Source of the DNA: a virus
DNA length: 64,000 nucleotides
Reading direction: 5' to 3' (one strand)
IMG/VR virus record: IMGVR_UViG_3300048999_000073
Span: 1-64,000 of that record
The stretch's first letter is position 1, and every line of letters begins with the position of its first letter. Positions 29,769-37,186 of this stretch are shown here, in pieces. Under the pieces are notes generated by a model. It worked only from the letters and a program-made list of their open reading frames with translations. It had not been told where the DNA came from and ran no database searches. The position numbers and the translations under genes were made by a program.

Positions 29769-29947
29769 CACTCGGCCCGCCGTACAGCCTCGCAACGGGG
29801 GCAACGCGGCTTCGACTCGTCCACCCTCAAAGGCAGACCGGGCGAGTACAGCAGGTCCCACCCGCACACCGCCCGCGCGTGCCCGGAACGCGCGTAGTGC
29901 GCGAACTCGTCGTTCGTGCCCAGATACCAGTGCATCTGGTCAGTCAT
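29768..29947 (-). CDS. 59-residue zinc-ribbon-like protein
   Basis: MTDQMHWYLGTNDEFAHYAR, ending KPRCPRCEAVRRAE. An AVCGW cysteine and the CPRC pair suggest a zinc site with His residues. Start overlaps the upstream stop; the reading frame is clean. Confidence 0.6.
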   Translation of the reverse strand: MTDQMHWYLGTNDEFAHYARSGHARAVCGWDLLYSPGLPLRVDESKPRCPRCEAVRRAE

Positions 29948-30213
29948 CGGTCCTCCGTCCCCGCCGCGAGGAACGCGCGGACCACGGCCCGCGCCCCCTC
30001 GATCGTCTTCGCCTGGTTGTCAAACCGTGTGTGCATCCGCGTCGTCGACCACGCCTCCTGGCCCTTCACGCGCACCCCGAACAGCATCTGCGCCGTGAAA
30101 CGCAGCCACGTAATCGAGTAGTCGGCGCCGTCCTCGTTGGACCAGAACCACGCCGCCACGGCCGGGCTGTCGATCTCCCGGACCGTGACCCCGTTGATCT
30201 CCATGGCCGTCAC
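29944..30213 (-). CDS. hypothetical protein
   Basis: 89 aa; starts at 30213 or at the second Met (MEINGVTV). VREIDSPAVAAWFWSNEDGA and FTAQMLFGVRVKGQEAWSTT are seen. No family recognised. Confidence 0.6.
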   Translation of the reverse strand: MTAMEINGVTVREIDSPAVAAWFWSNEDGADYSITWLRFTAQMLFGVRVKGQEAWSTTRMHTRFDNQAKTIEGARAVVRAFLAAGTEDR

Positions 30214-30290
30214 CGGTCACCGTGCGTGTCGCGGTAGTCGTCGGGGTCCTGAGACCACTCCGGGTCATTCCGGTCCATCTCGTCGTCCAT
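30210..30290 (-). CDS. 26-residue acidic micropeptide
   Basis: MDDEMDRNDPEWSQDPDDYR then DTHGDR. ATGA overlaps with both neighbours are the main support. Highly acidic; function unknown. Confidence 0.35.
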   Translation of the reverse strand: MDDEMDRNDPEWSQDPDDYRDTHGDR

Positions 30291-30868
30291 CACTCGTCGC
30301 CGTCGCCCAGCTTGGCGAGCAGCAGAGCGACGGCCCGCGCCTGTACGCGGGTGAGCCGTAGCTCCATCTCGACGTCCTCGGACATGACCCGAACCTCACC
30401 GGTCGGCAGCTCCCGGTAGTCACCGAACCGGCACCGGTCCACCGCGTACTGAAGGACCTCACCGCCGAGGATCTTGGTGACGTCTTCGAGGAACACGGAC
30501 CGCTCCGCGCTCGCCTTGTCGCTGTCGGTGCGGCGTTGTACCAGCTGCGCCACCAACCGGGCCAGCCCCGGCAGCAGCCGCCGGGTGATGTCACCCGCGA
30601 CCAGGTTGGGTGCCTTCGCATCCGAGACGGTGATCTTCTTGCGCGTCGCTTCGTTGTGGCGGGAGTGTTCTTTCAGCTCGGCCGGGATCGACCAAGCCAG
30701 CTCGACCCGCCCGTCCATCAGGTACCCGCCCACGTGCGCGAACACGCGCTCACCGTCCGGGCCGACCAAGAACGCCTTGTCGTCGTAGGTGCCAGGCTCG
30801 GCGGTCCATCCCTCGCCCAGCTCGGCCGCAACGGCAGCCGCCCAGGGCAGGGCTCTCATTTCACTCAT
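30290..30868 (-). CDS. hypothetical protein behind an AAUCAGCC-loop hairpin
   Basis: 192 aa, MSEMRALPWAAAVAAELGEG. An N-terminal alpha/beta region with FLVGPDGERVFAHVGGYLMD is followed by a basic middle and a helical C-terminus. It is preceded by a conserved SD-occluding hairpin (30880-30897). Function unknown. Confidence 0.65.
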   Translation of the reverse strand: MSEMRALPWAAAVAAELGEGWTAEPGTYDDKAFLVGPDGERVFAHVGGYLMDGRVELAWSIPAELKEHSRHNEATRKKITVSDAKAPNLVAGDITRRLLPGLARLVAQLVQRRTDSDKASAERSVFLEDVTKILGGEVLQYAVDRCRFGDYRELPTGEVRVMSEDVEMELRLTRVQARAVALLLAKLGDGDE

Positions 30869-30879
30869 GATCAATTGCT

Positions 30880-30897
30880 CCTCAGGCTGATTTGAGG
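30880..30897 (-). promoter_or_regulatory. SD-occluding hairpin, AAUCAGCC-loop element 2
   Basis: Minus strand CCUCA-AAUCAGCC-UGAGG, with UGAGGAG serving as the SD for the ATG at 30868. Compared with elements 3 and 4, both sides of the stem have changed together, keeping pairing. Confidence 0.6.
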
Positions 30898-30963
30898 TCG
30901 GCCGGTCGGCCGCCGGGTGACCACGGGCGCAAGGTCCGTGGCCCCCGGGTGTTACGACCGGAG

Positions 30964-32220
30964 TCACTCCACCGCGATGCCGGCATCGACCGGCGGTCTC
31001 TCCCCGATGTGCTGGTATCCCTCCTTCGTGGCCTTCCGGCCGCGTGACGTGCGGACCATCAGGCCGAGCCTGATCAGCAGCGGCTCAATCTGCTTGACCG
31101 TGTCGTCCTCCAGGCCCGTCACGGCGGCGATGTTCTCGATCGACATGCCCCGGCCCTGGTTGTGCTTCGCGCAGAGCGCGCGCAGGATCGACCGCTCGAT
31201 CTCTTCGAGGCCGAGGTTGTCGATCTTCGCCAGCTTGAGTGCGGTTTCGACGTCCGCGCACGTGACCGGGAGATCGGTGACCCGATTCATCCCGAACACG
31301 TAGGTTCTCGCCCGCTTGAGCAGGCTGAGCGCGATACGCGGGGTTCCCTTCGCCCGGCCAGCGAGCATCTCCACCGCGTCGTCGTCGATCTTGCACAGGT
31401 ACCCCGGCTGCTTCGACGCGGCGCCGCTGATGATCTCGCGTAGCTCCGCCTCGTCGTAGTACGTCAGCTCGCAGATCAGGCCGAACCGGTCCAGGATCGG
31501 GCCTTCGAGCTTGCCCCGGATCGTGGTTGCCCCGACCAGCATGAACCGCTTGAGACGCACCGGGACCACAGTGACGTCGGCACCCTCGCCCGCCTGTACG
31601 GAGATCGTGCCGTCCTCCATGGCCGTGTACAGCAGCTCCTGCGCTGGGCGCGGTAGCCCGTGGATCTCGTCCAGGAAGAACACGTCGTCGTCGCGCAGCT
31701 TCGCCAACTCGCGCGCAAGGACCTTCACATCCCGCACCGCGGACGCGGTGGTCTCGATCAGGCGCCCACCCAGAAGGTGCGCGATGATCTTGGCCAGCGT
31801 GGTTTTGCCCGTCCCGGGCGGCCCCGACAGGAGCGTATGCGCGGGCATCGCATCCGGGTTCCCGTGCTCCCGCTCCGTCAACGCGGCCTGCGCGTCCAGC
31901 ATCATCTGAACGCGCGCCGTGTCCTGCCCGATCATCTCGACAATGTCGACCGGCCGGGGCGCCTTGGACACCACCTCGACAGGCTCAGGCTCAGGCGCCG
32001 GCTTGGGTTGCGCCGACACGCGCATCCCCAACCGGGCCGCGATATCGGCCAACTCGGTCATTCGTAATCCCTTCCTGATGTGCCGGGCCGCGTCTGGGTC
32101 CAGCGGTTTGACCGTGATCTGTTCACCGTCGTGGCGAACACTGAAATTCCCGGGCGGAATGGTGACCACCCGGGAACCCACGATCACGTAAATGGGCTGG
32201 TCGGTCTGCTTGTAGAACAT
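30964..32220 (-). CDS. RuvB-like AAA+ ATPase with N-terminal extension
   Basis: 418 aa. A roughly 90-residue N-terminal extension (beta-rich, then Pro/Glu-rich) precedes a RuvB-type AAA+ core: Walker A LLSGPPGTGKTTLA (about 131-143), Walker B FFLDEIHGLPR (181-191), sensor 1 LVGATT, and sensor 2 in GTPRIALSLLKRAR. The C-terminal winged helix has MSIENIAAVTGLEDDTVKQI then EPLLIRLGLMVRTSRGR, the arrangement of RuvB. RuvB drives branch migration with RuvA; no RuvA is seen, so it may borrow the host's, or act alone on another substrate. Confidence 0.85.
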   Translation of the reverse strand: MFYKQTDQPIYVIVGSRVVTIPPGNFSVRHDGEQITVKPLDPDAARHIRKGLRMTELADIAARLGMRVSAQPKPAPEPEPVEVVSKAPRPVDIVEMIGQDTARVQMMLDAQAALTEREHGNPDAMPAHTLLSGPPGTGKTTLAKIIAHLLGGRLIETTASAVRDVKVLARELAKLRDDDVFFLDEIHGLPRPAQELLYTAMEDGTISVQAGEGADVTVVPVRLKRFMLVGATTIRGKLEGPILDRFGLICELTYYDEAELREIISGAASKQPGYLCKIDDDAVEMLAGRAKGTPRIALSLLKRARTYVFGMNRVTDLPVTCADVETALKLAKIDNLGLEEIERSILRALCAKHNQGRGMSIENIAAVTGLEDDTVKQIEPLLIRLGLMVRTSRGRKATKEGYQHIGERPPVDAGIAVE

Positions 32221-32292
32221 CGCCGCCCTTCCGTCGGACAGACGTCAAGCGCAACTGTAACTCATGCAAACGAACACGTAGGGGGACTGTGC

Positions 32293-32616
32293 ATGGCGTC
32301 GAAGCCGTGCCTCGTGTGCGGAACCCCGTCACCCTGGTCACGGTGCGCCGCCCACAAACCACGCCACCAACTCAGCGCACACGCACGCGGCCTAGGCCGC
32401 ACCCACCAACGCAACACCGCGAACGCGGTAGCCGCATGGGTCACCGTCAACGGCTGGATATGCCCAGGGTGGCGATGCGACCCGCACCCCGTACGTGAGG
32501 GCGGACTGACCGGAGACCACATTCACCCCCGGTCAACACACCCCCACCTAGCCGATGACCCCACGAACTACGCCGTACTGTGCGGCCCCTGCAACACGCG
32601 CAAGGGCAACCGCTGA
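32293..32616 (+). CDS. HNH endonuclease
   Basis: 107 aa on the plus strand among minus-strand genes. An N-terminal zinc pair (CLVCGTPSPWSRC) is followed by a compact HNH: GDHIHPRSTHPHLADDPTNY, then AVLCGPCNTRKGNR. In many phages an HNH protein assists packaging next to the terminase; here it is about 6 kb from terS and 14 kb from terL and isolated by strand, so it may be a homing-type insertion. Confidence 0.8.
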   Translation: MASKPCLVCGTPSPWSRCAAHKPRHQLSAHARGLGRTHQRNTANAVAAWVTVNGWICPGWRCDPHPVREGGLTGDHIHPRSTHPHLADDPTNYAVLCGPCNTRKGNR

Positions 32617-32618
32617 CC

Positions 32619-32801
32619 TCACTCCCCGATGTCGCGCAGTAGCACCCGCGCGTCGTGCACCGCCCAGCAGCAGTGGCAAGTCTTCATAGGGACCGGCTCG
32701 TGATCGGGACCGTCGCACGCCCAGAACGCGCACCCGGCGGACCCGATCTCGGCGACTTCCCTAGCGAGCTTGATCAGCCGCTGTACATGCGCGTCCCGCA
32801 T
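32619..32801 (-). CDS. small cysteine-rich protein
   Basis: 60 aa from the ATG at 32801 with GGAAGG upstream. MRDAHVQRLIKLAREVAEIG, then CAFWACDGPDHE and CHCCW. Convergent with the HNH gene. Function unknown. Confidence 0.6.
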   Translation of the reverse strand: MRDAHVQRLIKLAREVAEIGSAGCAFWACDGPDHEPVPMKTCHCCWAVHDARVLLRDIGE

Positions 32802-32884
32802 GATCGCCCTTCCTTTCTCCGTCCGTGCGGACGGCGGGAACACTCACCCCGACGGGGGATGAGTGCTCCCGTTGCTCGCACGAT

Positions 32885-33127
32885 TCACGCCACCTGGTCG
32901 ACACGCTGGCCAGCCAGCATCGACACAGTCGCCGCGTCCAACGGCACACACCCGCACGCGACAAGCCCCAAGCCGTTGCACACCACGTGAGTCGGCGCGT
33001 TCGGCGAGATGTTCCGGGCGCCGCTACGCACCCGGTACTTACGCTTCCCGCCCCCGGCCAGCACCCCGAACCCATTGCAACCGGCGCACCACGTCACGCC
33101 GCCATCGCATCGCCGGTCAGTGCACAT
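32885..33127 (-). CDS. DnaJ-type cysteine-rich zinc protein
   Basis: 80 aa. CDGGVTWCAGCNGFGVLAGG and CNGLGLVACGC repeat a CxGxG-like pattern similar to DnaJ zinc fingers. Overlaps the upstream gene by 11 bases. Function unknown. Confidence 0.6.
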   Translation of the reverse strand: MCTDRRCDGGVTWCAGCNGFGVLAGGGKRKYRVRSGARNISPNAPTHVVCNGLGLVACGCVPLDAATVSMLAGQRVDQVA

Positions 33128-33530
33128 GATCACTCCACGTGCGTGCCGCGCCGAGGTCACGGATCGTCTGCTGCGCAGTGATCGCGGTGAGCCACTCATT
33201 CGCGTTGCTGAGCGCCTCATCCACCACGGACGCCAGAGGCGACCCCATCACGACCGTGTGGCCCTCCGTGACCGCAGGAACGAACTCCCACGCGTCAGCT
33301 GTGACACCCTCCGCGACGGCGCCATGCTCGACACCCCACAGCGAATCCTCGCCAATCGTGACGCCGTTCAGCTCGACACGGGCGATGATCCCGACCATCT
33401 CGAATTCGCATTCCTGCCAGCGTCGGAAGTACTCCGCGTCGAAATCGCCATCAGGCTCTTGATCATCCTCGGTGATCCGAGCGATGATCTTGACTGCGCC
33501 CTGCTCAAACAGAGTGTGCGTCTCATCCAT
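33117..33530 (-). CDS. hypothetical protein behind an AAUCAGCC-loop hairpin
   Basis: 137 aa, MDETHTLFEQGAVKIIARIT. Acidic, alpha/beta; ends WLTAITAQQTIRDLG. Preceded by the conserved hairpin 33544-33561. No family recognised. Confidence 0.65.
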   Translation of the reverse strand: MDETHTLFEQGAVKIIARITEDDQEPDGDFDAEYFRRWQECEFEMVGIIARVELNGVTIGEDSLWGVEHGAVAEGVTADAWEFVPAVTEGHTVVMGSPLASVVDEALSNANEWLTAITAQQTIRDLGAARTWSDHVH

Positions 33531-33543
33531 GACTGTTCTCTCT

Positions 33544-33561
33544 CCCTAGGCTGATTTAGGG
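33544..33561 (-). promoter_or_regulatory. SD-occluding hairpin, AAUCAGCC-loop element 3
   Basis: Minus strand CCCUA-AAUCAGCC-UAGGG followed by AG. The UAGGGAG strand is the SD for the ATG at 33530, though the spacing (11 bases) is long. Confidence 0.6.
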
Positions 33562-33564
33562 TTC

Positions 33565-33619
33565 GGGTGAGCACCCGATAGGCCGCACCTCCCCCGAGAT
33601 GCGGCCGACTCGCGCTCAC
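33565..33619 (-). repeat. intergenic two-stem RNA module, copy 1
   Basis: Minus strand: GUGAGCGCGAGUC, then hairpin GGCCGCAUCUC/GAGGUGCGGCC-like, then GGGUGCUCACCC. GUGAGC pairs with GCUCAC around the central hairpin. The module begins inside the stop of the upstream gene and ends at the AAUCAGCC hairpin of the next. Confidence 0.55.
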
Positions 33620-33795
33620 TCGCTGGTCATTGCCCACGTGCCGACGGGGTTGCCGTTCGAGTCGAGAAGCGTGCCACTTGTGAAATAGTTCTCGACCTTG
33701 TCCGCGACGCCGCGCAGGATGAGAGCCAACTCGTCTGGCCCGTGGTCGCCCGTTAGCGCGTCACCGTCACTCTTGACAGTCAGCGTGAATTTCAC
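33616..33795 (-). CDS. 59-residue hypothetical protein
   Basis: GTG start overlapping the upstream stop (GTGA). KFTLTVKSDGDALTGDHGPD then ELALILRGVADKVENYF: strand, turn, helix. The clean frame and overlap support it. Confidence 0.6.
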   Translation of the reverse strand: MKFTLTVKSDGDALTGDHGPDELALILRGVADKVENYFTSGTLLDSNGNPVGTWAMTSE

Positions 33796-34388
33796 TGCGC
33801 CCCCTTAAGGTCCCTAGCCGCAGTGACGTACGCGGCCGGATCACTCAGGTAGTACGGGCGGCCCTCATACGTCCACACATTGCTGACCAGCGTCGGCGCT
33901 TCGCCGGTCGCCGCGATGTACTCGGCGAGCGCGGTAACCCTCTCGTCCCATTCCCGCCACGTGGTCGGGTTCGCGCGGCGCGACAACTTCAGTAGCAGGT
34001 CATACCGCGCCCGCTGATCCTCGGTCAGCCCGTCATACACGCCCGTGTGGCGCGCCCGCACGTCCGCCGCACCTTCAATCCAGAAGTGAATATGGTGCGC
34101 CTTGACGTGCTGGTTGTGGTCCAGATACATCGCCACAATCGCCGAGTACGTGCTAGGTTTCGGCGCGTTCCATACCGTCCCCGGGCGCTTCGGGTTAGTG
34201 GTCTGCGACACAAAACGCTGATCACCCTTGCTTTTACCCGTGGCGCGCGTGTCGACCCAATAGCGAATCTGGCAACGCAACACGCGCCCGTACGGGTAGT
34301 CGTCGACCAGATACGCCGAGTCGGGGCCCGTGTGACCAGTCAACACGGTCACACGGGGGATAGTCAGATCAGAGCTGGATTCGGACAC
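33792..34388 (-). CDS. hypothetical protein behind an AAUCAGCC-loop hairpin
   Basis: 198 aa from a GTG at 34388 with UAGGGAG seven bases upstream. YGRVLRCQIRYWVDTRATGK then KRPGTVWNAPKPSTYSAIVA are seen. This looks like a beta-rich domain known to me only as uncharacterised actinophage protein. Confidence 0.65.
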   Translation of the reverse strand: MSESSSDLTIPRVTVLTGHTGPDSAYLVDDYPYGRVLRCQIRYWVDTRATGKSKGDQRFVSQTTNPKRPGTVWNAPKPSTYSAIVAMYLDHNQHVKAHHIHFWIEGAADVRARHTGVYDGLTEDQRARYDLLLKLSRRANPTTWREWDERVTALAEYIAATGEAPTLVSNVWTYEGRPYYLSDPAAYVTAARDLKGAQ

Positions 34389-34397
34389 TTGGATGCT

Positions 34398-34415
34398 CCC
34401 TAGGCTGATTTAGGG
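34398..34415 (-). promoter_or_regulatory. SD-occluding hairpin, AAUCAGCC-loop element 4
   Basis: Minus strand CCCUA-AAUCAGCC-UAGGG-AG; the SD of the GTG at 34388 lies in the 3' arm. Upstream in the same spacer a hairpin GCACUCAG/CUGAGUGC (34436-34461 region) follows the preceding gene. Confidence 0.6.
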
Positions 34416-34478
34416 TCTGGCCGGGCGGCCAGCCGCGAGCACTCAGCCCCCACTGAGTGCCACGGTTAAGTGCCCGGA

Positions 34479-34874
34479 CTAGATGCCTGGCCAATACGGG
34501 AGGTAGTCGCCAGCGAACACCGCTAGGTGAGCGTTGACCTCGGTCGCGCCGTTCACCTCGGTAGCGGTGATCTGAACGATCCGCCGCGTGCCAGGCTGAA
34601 CGACCAGCACCCGGCCCGTTTCGCGCCACTCGTGATACGCCGCCTGCAACGGGCCTGCGTAGCCGCCGGTGATGTGCTGTGCCATCGCATACACAGTGCC
34701 GAACGTGAACGAATACCCCGTGTCCTTACCGGAGTTGCCCGCATCCTGGCGGCCCCAAATATAGGCGGCGCCGACACGCGAGTTGCCATACCAGGTCGAC
34801 GCCTGATCGACATTGAGGCTGCCGCCGTAAATCTCCATACCGGACATGACCAGAGTCGCGTCGGTCGTTTCCAT
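34479..34874 (-). CDS. hypothetical protein behind an AAUCAGCC-loop hairpin
   Basis: 131 aa from the ATG at 34874 (a GTG nine bases earlier is possible). LVMSGMEIYGGSLNVDQAST then VGAAYIWGRQDAGNSG. Beta-rich. No family recognised. Confidence 0.65.
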   Translation of the reverse strand: METTDATLVMSGMEIYGGSLNVDQASTWYGNSRVGAAYIWGRQDAGNSGKDTGYSFTFGTVYAMAQHITGGYAGPLQAAYHEWRETGRVLVVQPGTRRIVQITATEVNGATEVNAHLAVFAGDYLPYWPGI

Positions 34875-34884
34875 CACTGCCACT

Positions 34885-34904
34885 CCCTAAGGCTGATTTC
34901 AGGG
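34885..34904 (-). promoter_or_regulatory. SD-occluding hairpin, AAUCAGCC-loop element 5
   Basis: Minus strand CCCUGA-AAUCAGCC-UUAGGG-AG, one mismatch in the stem. The UAGGGAG SD is eight bases before the ATG at 34874. Confidence 0.55.
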
Positions 34905-34906
34905 CC

Positions 34907-34965
34907 GGGTGTGAGCACCCGAGTCACCAGCCACCCCTAGGGATGGCTGGTCAACAGTCGCTCAC
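34907..34965 (-). repeat. intergenic two-stem RNA module, copy 2
   Basis: Minus strand: GUGAGCGACUGUUG, hairpin ACCAGCCA-loop-UGGCUGGU, then CGGGUGCUCACACCC. GUGAGC/GCUCAC can close the whole element. The central stem sequence differs from the other copies but pairs. Confidence 0.55.
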
Positions 34966-35630
34966 TCGCCGTACGCCTCACGCTCTGCCAGCCGCACAAT
35001 CCCGGCCCAGATGTCCGAGTCATCCCACGTTGTGGGGTCATACTCGGACGCTTGACCTGCAATCTCAGATTGCAACTTGTCCGCGTCGATTGCGTCCAAA
35101 TATTCGACGTCCCGCGCGGGCTGGTCGTTCTCGTATGCCCGGTCATCCTCGCAATTGCTCGACTTGAAATCTGGCCACACGCAATTCGTCCACAGTTCGT
35201 CGTACCCCTCGGACTCCAGCTCCGAGTGATCCGACTCATCCCACACGGGATACTGCTCTCGCAGGTAGACAGCCGCATCGGTGATCCAGCGGAACGCGTG
35301 CGTCACGTTCTCCGAGGTAACCGGGCCGGCCGGATCGATCAGCACCCGGACTGCGAGTTGATCCATCCAGCCGTGTCCCCAATGACCAGAGTGAATCTCA
35401 TCCATGAACTCGTCGGGGTCATCCCTGCAGCGTTCCAGCTCGGCCCGTAGGTCCCGGACTAGCGTCCGGTAGTTGCTGCGGTCCAGCACGTCTGAGTCGC
35501 GGTGAACCGAGACTGTCAGGCCCCATTGGCCGAACAAGTCCCGACCGCCGTAGTACCCGAAGTCGTCCGGCCGCGTGAGTGCCTCACGCGCGGCACGCAT
35601 CACGACCGTGTCGTCCAGTTCCATGATCAT
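34962..35630 (-). CDS. hypothetical acidic protein
   Basis: 222 aa, strongly acidic (DESDHSELESEGYDELW, then DDRAYENDQPARD). Starts MIMELDDTVVMRAAREALTR. The overall charge could indicate DNA mimicry, but the fold is unknown. Preceded by a two-stem module and GGAAAGGAA SD. Confidence 0.65.
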   Translation of the reverse strand: MIMELDDTVVMRAAREALTRPDDFGYYGGRDLFGQWGLTVSVHRDSDVLDRSNYRTLVRDLRAELERCRDDPDEFMDEIHSGHWGHGWMDQLAVRVLIDPAGPVTSENVTHAFRWITDAAVYLREQYPVWDESDHSELESEGYDELWTNCVWPDFKSSNCEDDRAYENDQPARDVEYLDAIDADKLQSEIAGQASEYDPTTWDDSDIWAGIVRLAEREAYGE

Positions 35631-35653
35631 TTCCGGTTCCTTTCCTGCGTATC

Positions 35654-35715
35654 CGGGTGAGAACCCGAGTCACCGGTCACCCCCGTTCGGGATGACCGGT
35701 GAACAGACACTCACT
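35654..35715 (-). repeat. intergenic two-stem RNA module, copy 3
   Basis: Minus strand: GUGAGUGUCUGUUC, hairpin ACCGGUCAUCCCG/CGGGGGUGACCGGU, then GGGUUCUCACCC. GUGAG pairs with CUCAC. Confidence 0.55.
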
Positions 35716-35951
35716 CAGTGCGCGCCAAGCTCGGCGAGGTAGAACGTCGCCGCGTCCCGGTTGACGCGCGCCGCGCGCCGATAGGCCGCGGCAGTATTCA
35801 GGGCGCACGCCGTGACCTGGCCCCAACCACGGGCCCGGTACCCACGGGCCCGCTCGATAGCGTCGCGCGCCTCACCGACGCATCTCGCCGCCTCAATCAG
35901 CGCCGCACACGCCGCACACGGCACTACGGCGGTAGTCATGACAGCAGTCAT
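35715..35951 (-). CDS. hypothetical Ala-rich helical protein
   Basis: 78 aa from the ATG at 35951. VVPCAACAALIEAARCVGEA then RAIER-type helices, ending ATFYLAELGAH. The CAAC pair could bind zinc. Function unknown. Confidence 0.6.
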   Translation of the reverse strand: MTAVMTTAVVPCAACAALIEAARCVGEARDAIERARGYRARGWGQVTACALNTAAAYRRAARVNRDAATFYLAELGAH

Positions 35952-35981
35952 GTCGAACCCCATCTCAGTACGTGACTCAAC

Positions 35982-36048
35982 CGGGGTGAGCACCCCGAAA
36001 GGCCAGCCACCCGCGTATGTGCGGATGACTGGTCGACTGCCGCTCACC
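35982..36048 (-). repeat. intergenic two-stem RNA module, copy 4
   Basis: Minus strand: GGUGAGCGGCAGUCGA, hairpin CCAGUCAUCCGC/GCGGGUGGCUGG (12 bp with wobbles), then GGGGUGCUCACCCC. GGUGAGC pairs with GCUCACC. Confidence 0.6.
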
Positions 36049-36431
36049 TAGGCGTAGATCGTGGTTCCGAAAATGCCGAACTGGACGATTGCGTCTGCAT
36101 CGCCCGCGTCTATCTCGCCCGCGTCGTTCTCGCGGTTGGCCAGCCGCAACCGGGGCGCGCAATCGGTGCGACTGGTGAGTAGCCCGATACCGCGTGCGAC
36201 TACGTCGGGGTCCACCCGGTGGCCAGCACACGGCCCGGTTGCCCCGTCGGCTGAACAATCGGCCGTGTCGTCGTCCGCCTCTGTGAGTACGTAGGACACG
36301 TACCAGAGATCATTATCCGCGTGTCGCACAATGTCCGACGCAACCGACCAGTAGCTCACGCCACCCTCTAACGCGGTGATCATGACGTCGTGCAGAAACT
36401 GGGTTCGGGCCGAACTCCGGGGCCGCGTCAC
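36048..36431 (-). CDS. hypothetical protein
   Basis: 127 aa from a GTG at 36431 overlapping the preceding stop. FLHDVMITALEGGVSYWSVA then DNDLWYVSYVLTEADDD is conserved in style with uncharacterised actinophage proteins. Function unknown. Confidence 0.65.
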   Translation of the reverse strand: MTRPRSSARTQFLHDVMITALEGGVSYWSVASDIVRHADNDLWYVSYVLTEADDDTADCSADGATGPCAGHRVDPDVVARGIGLLTSRTDCAPRLRLANRENDAGEIDAGDADAIVQFGIFGTTIYA

Positions 36432-36601
36432 CGTGCGCCCCCGATCACGACGGCGGACACGATGTGCGCGAACCGCGCTTTCAGCGCCGCAGCGAATTCG
36501 TGGGCCGCTCTCTCCGTGTCGAACGGCGCTTTCACCGTGACCGGTAGCAACGTGTCGTCATCCGTCGTGCGCACATAGCGCACGCGGTACTGAGATTCCA
36601 T
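36428..36601 (-). CDS. 57-residue hypothetical protein
   Basis: MESQYRVRYVRTTDDDTLLP then FDTERAAHEFAAALKARFAH: strand, strand, helix. The start has AGGAG nearby (36607 region). Overlaps the next start. Confidence 0.6.
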   Translation of the reverse strand: MESQYRVRYVRTTDDDTLLPVTVKAPFDTERAAHEFAAALKARFAHIVSAVVIGGAR

Positions 36602-36687
36602 GGTGTCTCCTACTGGGTTGCTGATCGAGCAACGCCAGACACGCGGCCGACCCCGGTACGGGGGGCCGCGCGTCTCACGCAATCCGG

Positions 36688-36786
36688 TCAGTACCAGCGC
36701 AGGCATGTCGCACACATCGCACAGATGAGCAGCAGCAGAGTCAGCGCGACCAGGCACGCGTACCGGTGTTCCCGCGCGCTGATCAC
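36688..36786 (-). CDS. 32-residue transmembrane micropeptide
   Basis: GTG start overlapping the preceding stop. ISAREHRYACLVALTLLLLI then CAMCATCLRWY: one membrane helix with four cysteines at its C-terminal end. Supported by the overlap only. Confidence 0.4.
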   Translation of the reverse strand: MISAREHRYACLVALTLLLLICAMCATCLRWY

Positions 36787-36947
36787 TGGCAGTCCGATAC
36801 GAACTGTGCGACGCCACCCGAGTAGTGACGGCGCACACCGCGCGTCACCTGGTCATCGGTGAGCGCGTCAATGTCCTCCTGGTCGAGATCCGCCCACACG
36901 CAATCGGCGATCCATTCCCGCGCCTCTGCGAGTTGCTGGGCAGTCAC
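36783..36947 (-). CDS. 54-residue hypothetical protein
   Basis: GTG start at 36947, overlapping the previous stop. TAQQLAEAREWIADCVWADL then DQEDIDALTDDQV: acidic and helical. Function unknown. Confidence 0.55.
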   Translation of the reverse strand: MTAQQLAEAREWIADCVWADLDQEDIDALTDDQVTRGVRRHYSGGVAQFVSDCQ

Positions 36948-37168
36948 CGGACACCCGCTAGCGCGTCGCGTCCGGCCCCAACCGCGGCCCAGTAGTGGCC
37001 GCGCCACCCGCTCTGCATGATCGGGCGGTAGTCACTCTCGCGGTAGACCGTCCAGCGCCAACGGTCTGCGAACGGGCCGTGACCAGCCATCCAGTGCTGC
37101 CGAACCTCCGCGGTGAACCGCACCCCGTTGACTACCCGAGTGTCGGCCCACAACAGTTTGGTCGTCAT
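36944..37168 (-). CDS. hypothetical protein
   Basis: 74 aa from the ATG at 37168 with GGAGGAAA upstream. TRVVNGVRFTAEVRQHWMAG then RESDYRPIMQSGW: a small beta domain. Function unknown. Confidence 0.6.
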   Translation of the reverse strand: MTTKLLWADTRVVNGVRFTAEVRQHWMAGHGPFADRWRWTVYRESDYRPIMQSGWRGHYWAAVGAGRDALAGVR

Positions 37169-37186
37169 GATCGTTTCCTCCGTTCC

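Noticed and set aside
32293-32616. HNH protein as the packaging-associated nuclease
   Set aside because: It is isolated on the opposite strand, about 6 kb from terS and 14 kb from terL, so the usual gene-neighbour argument does not hold.
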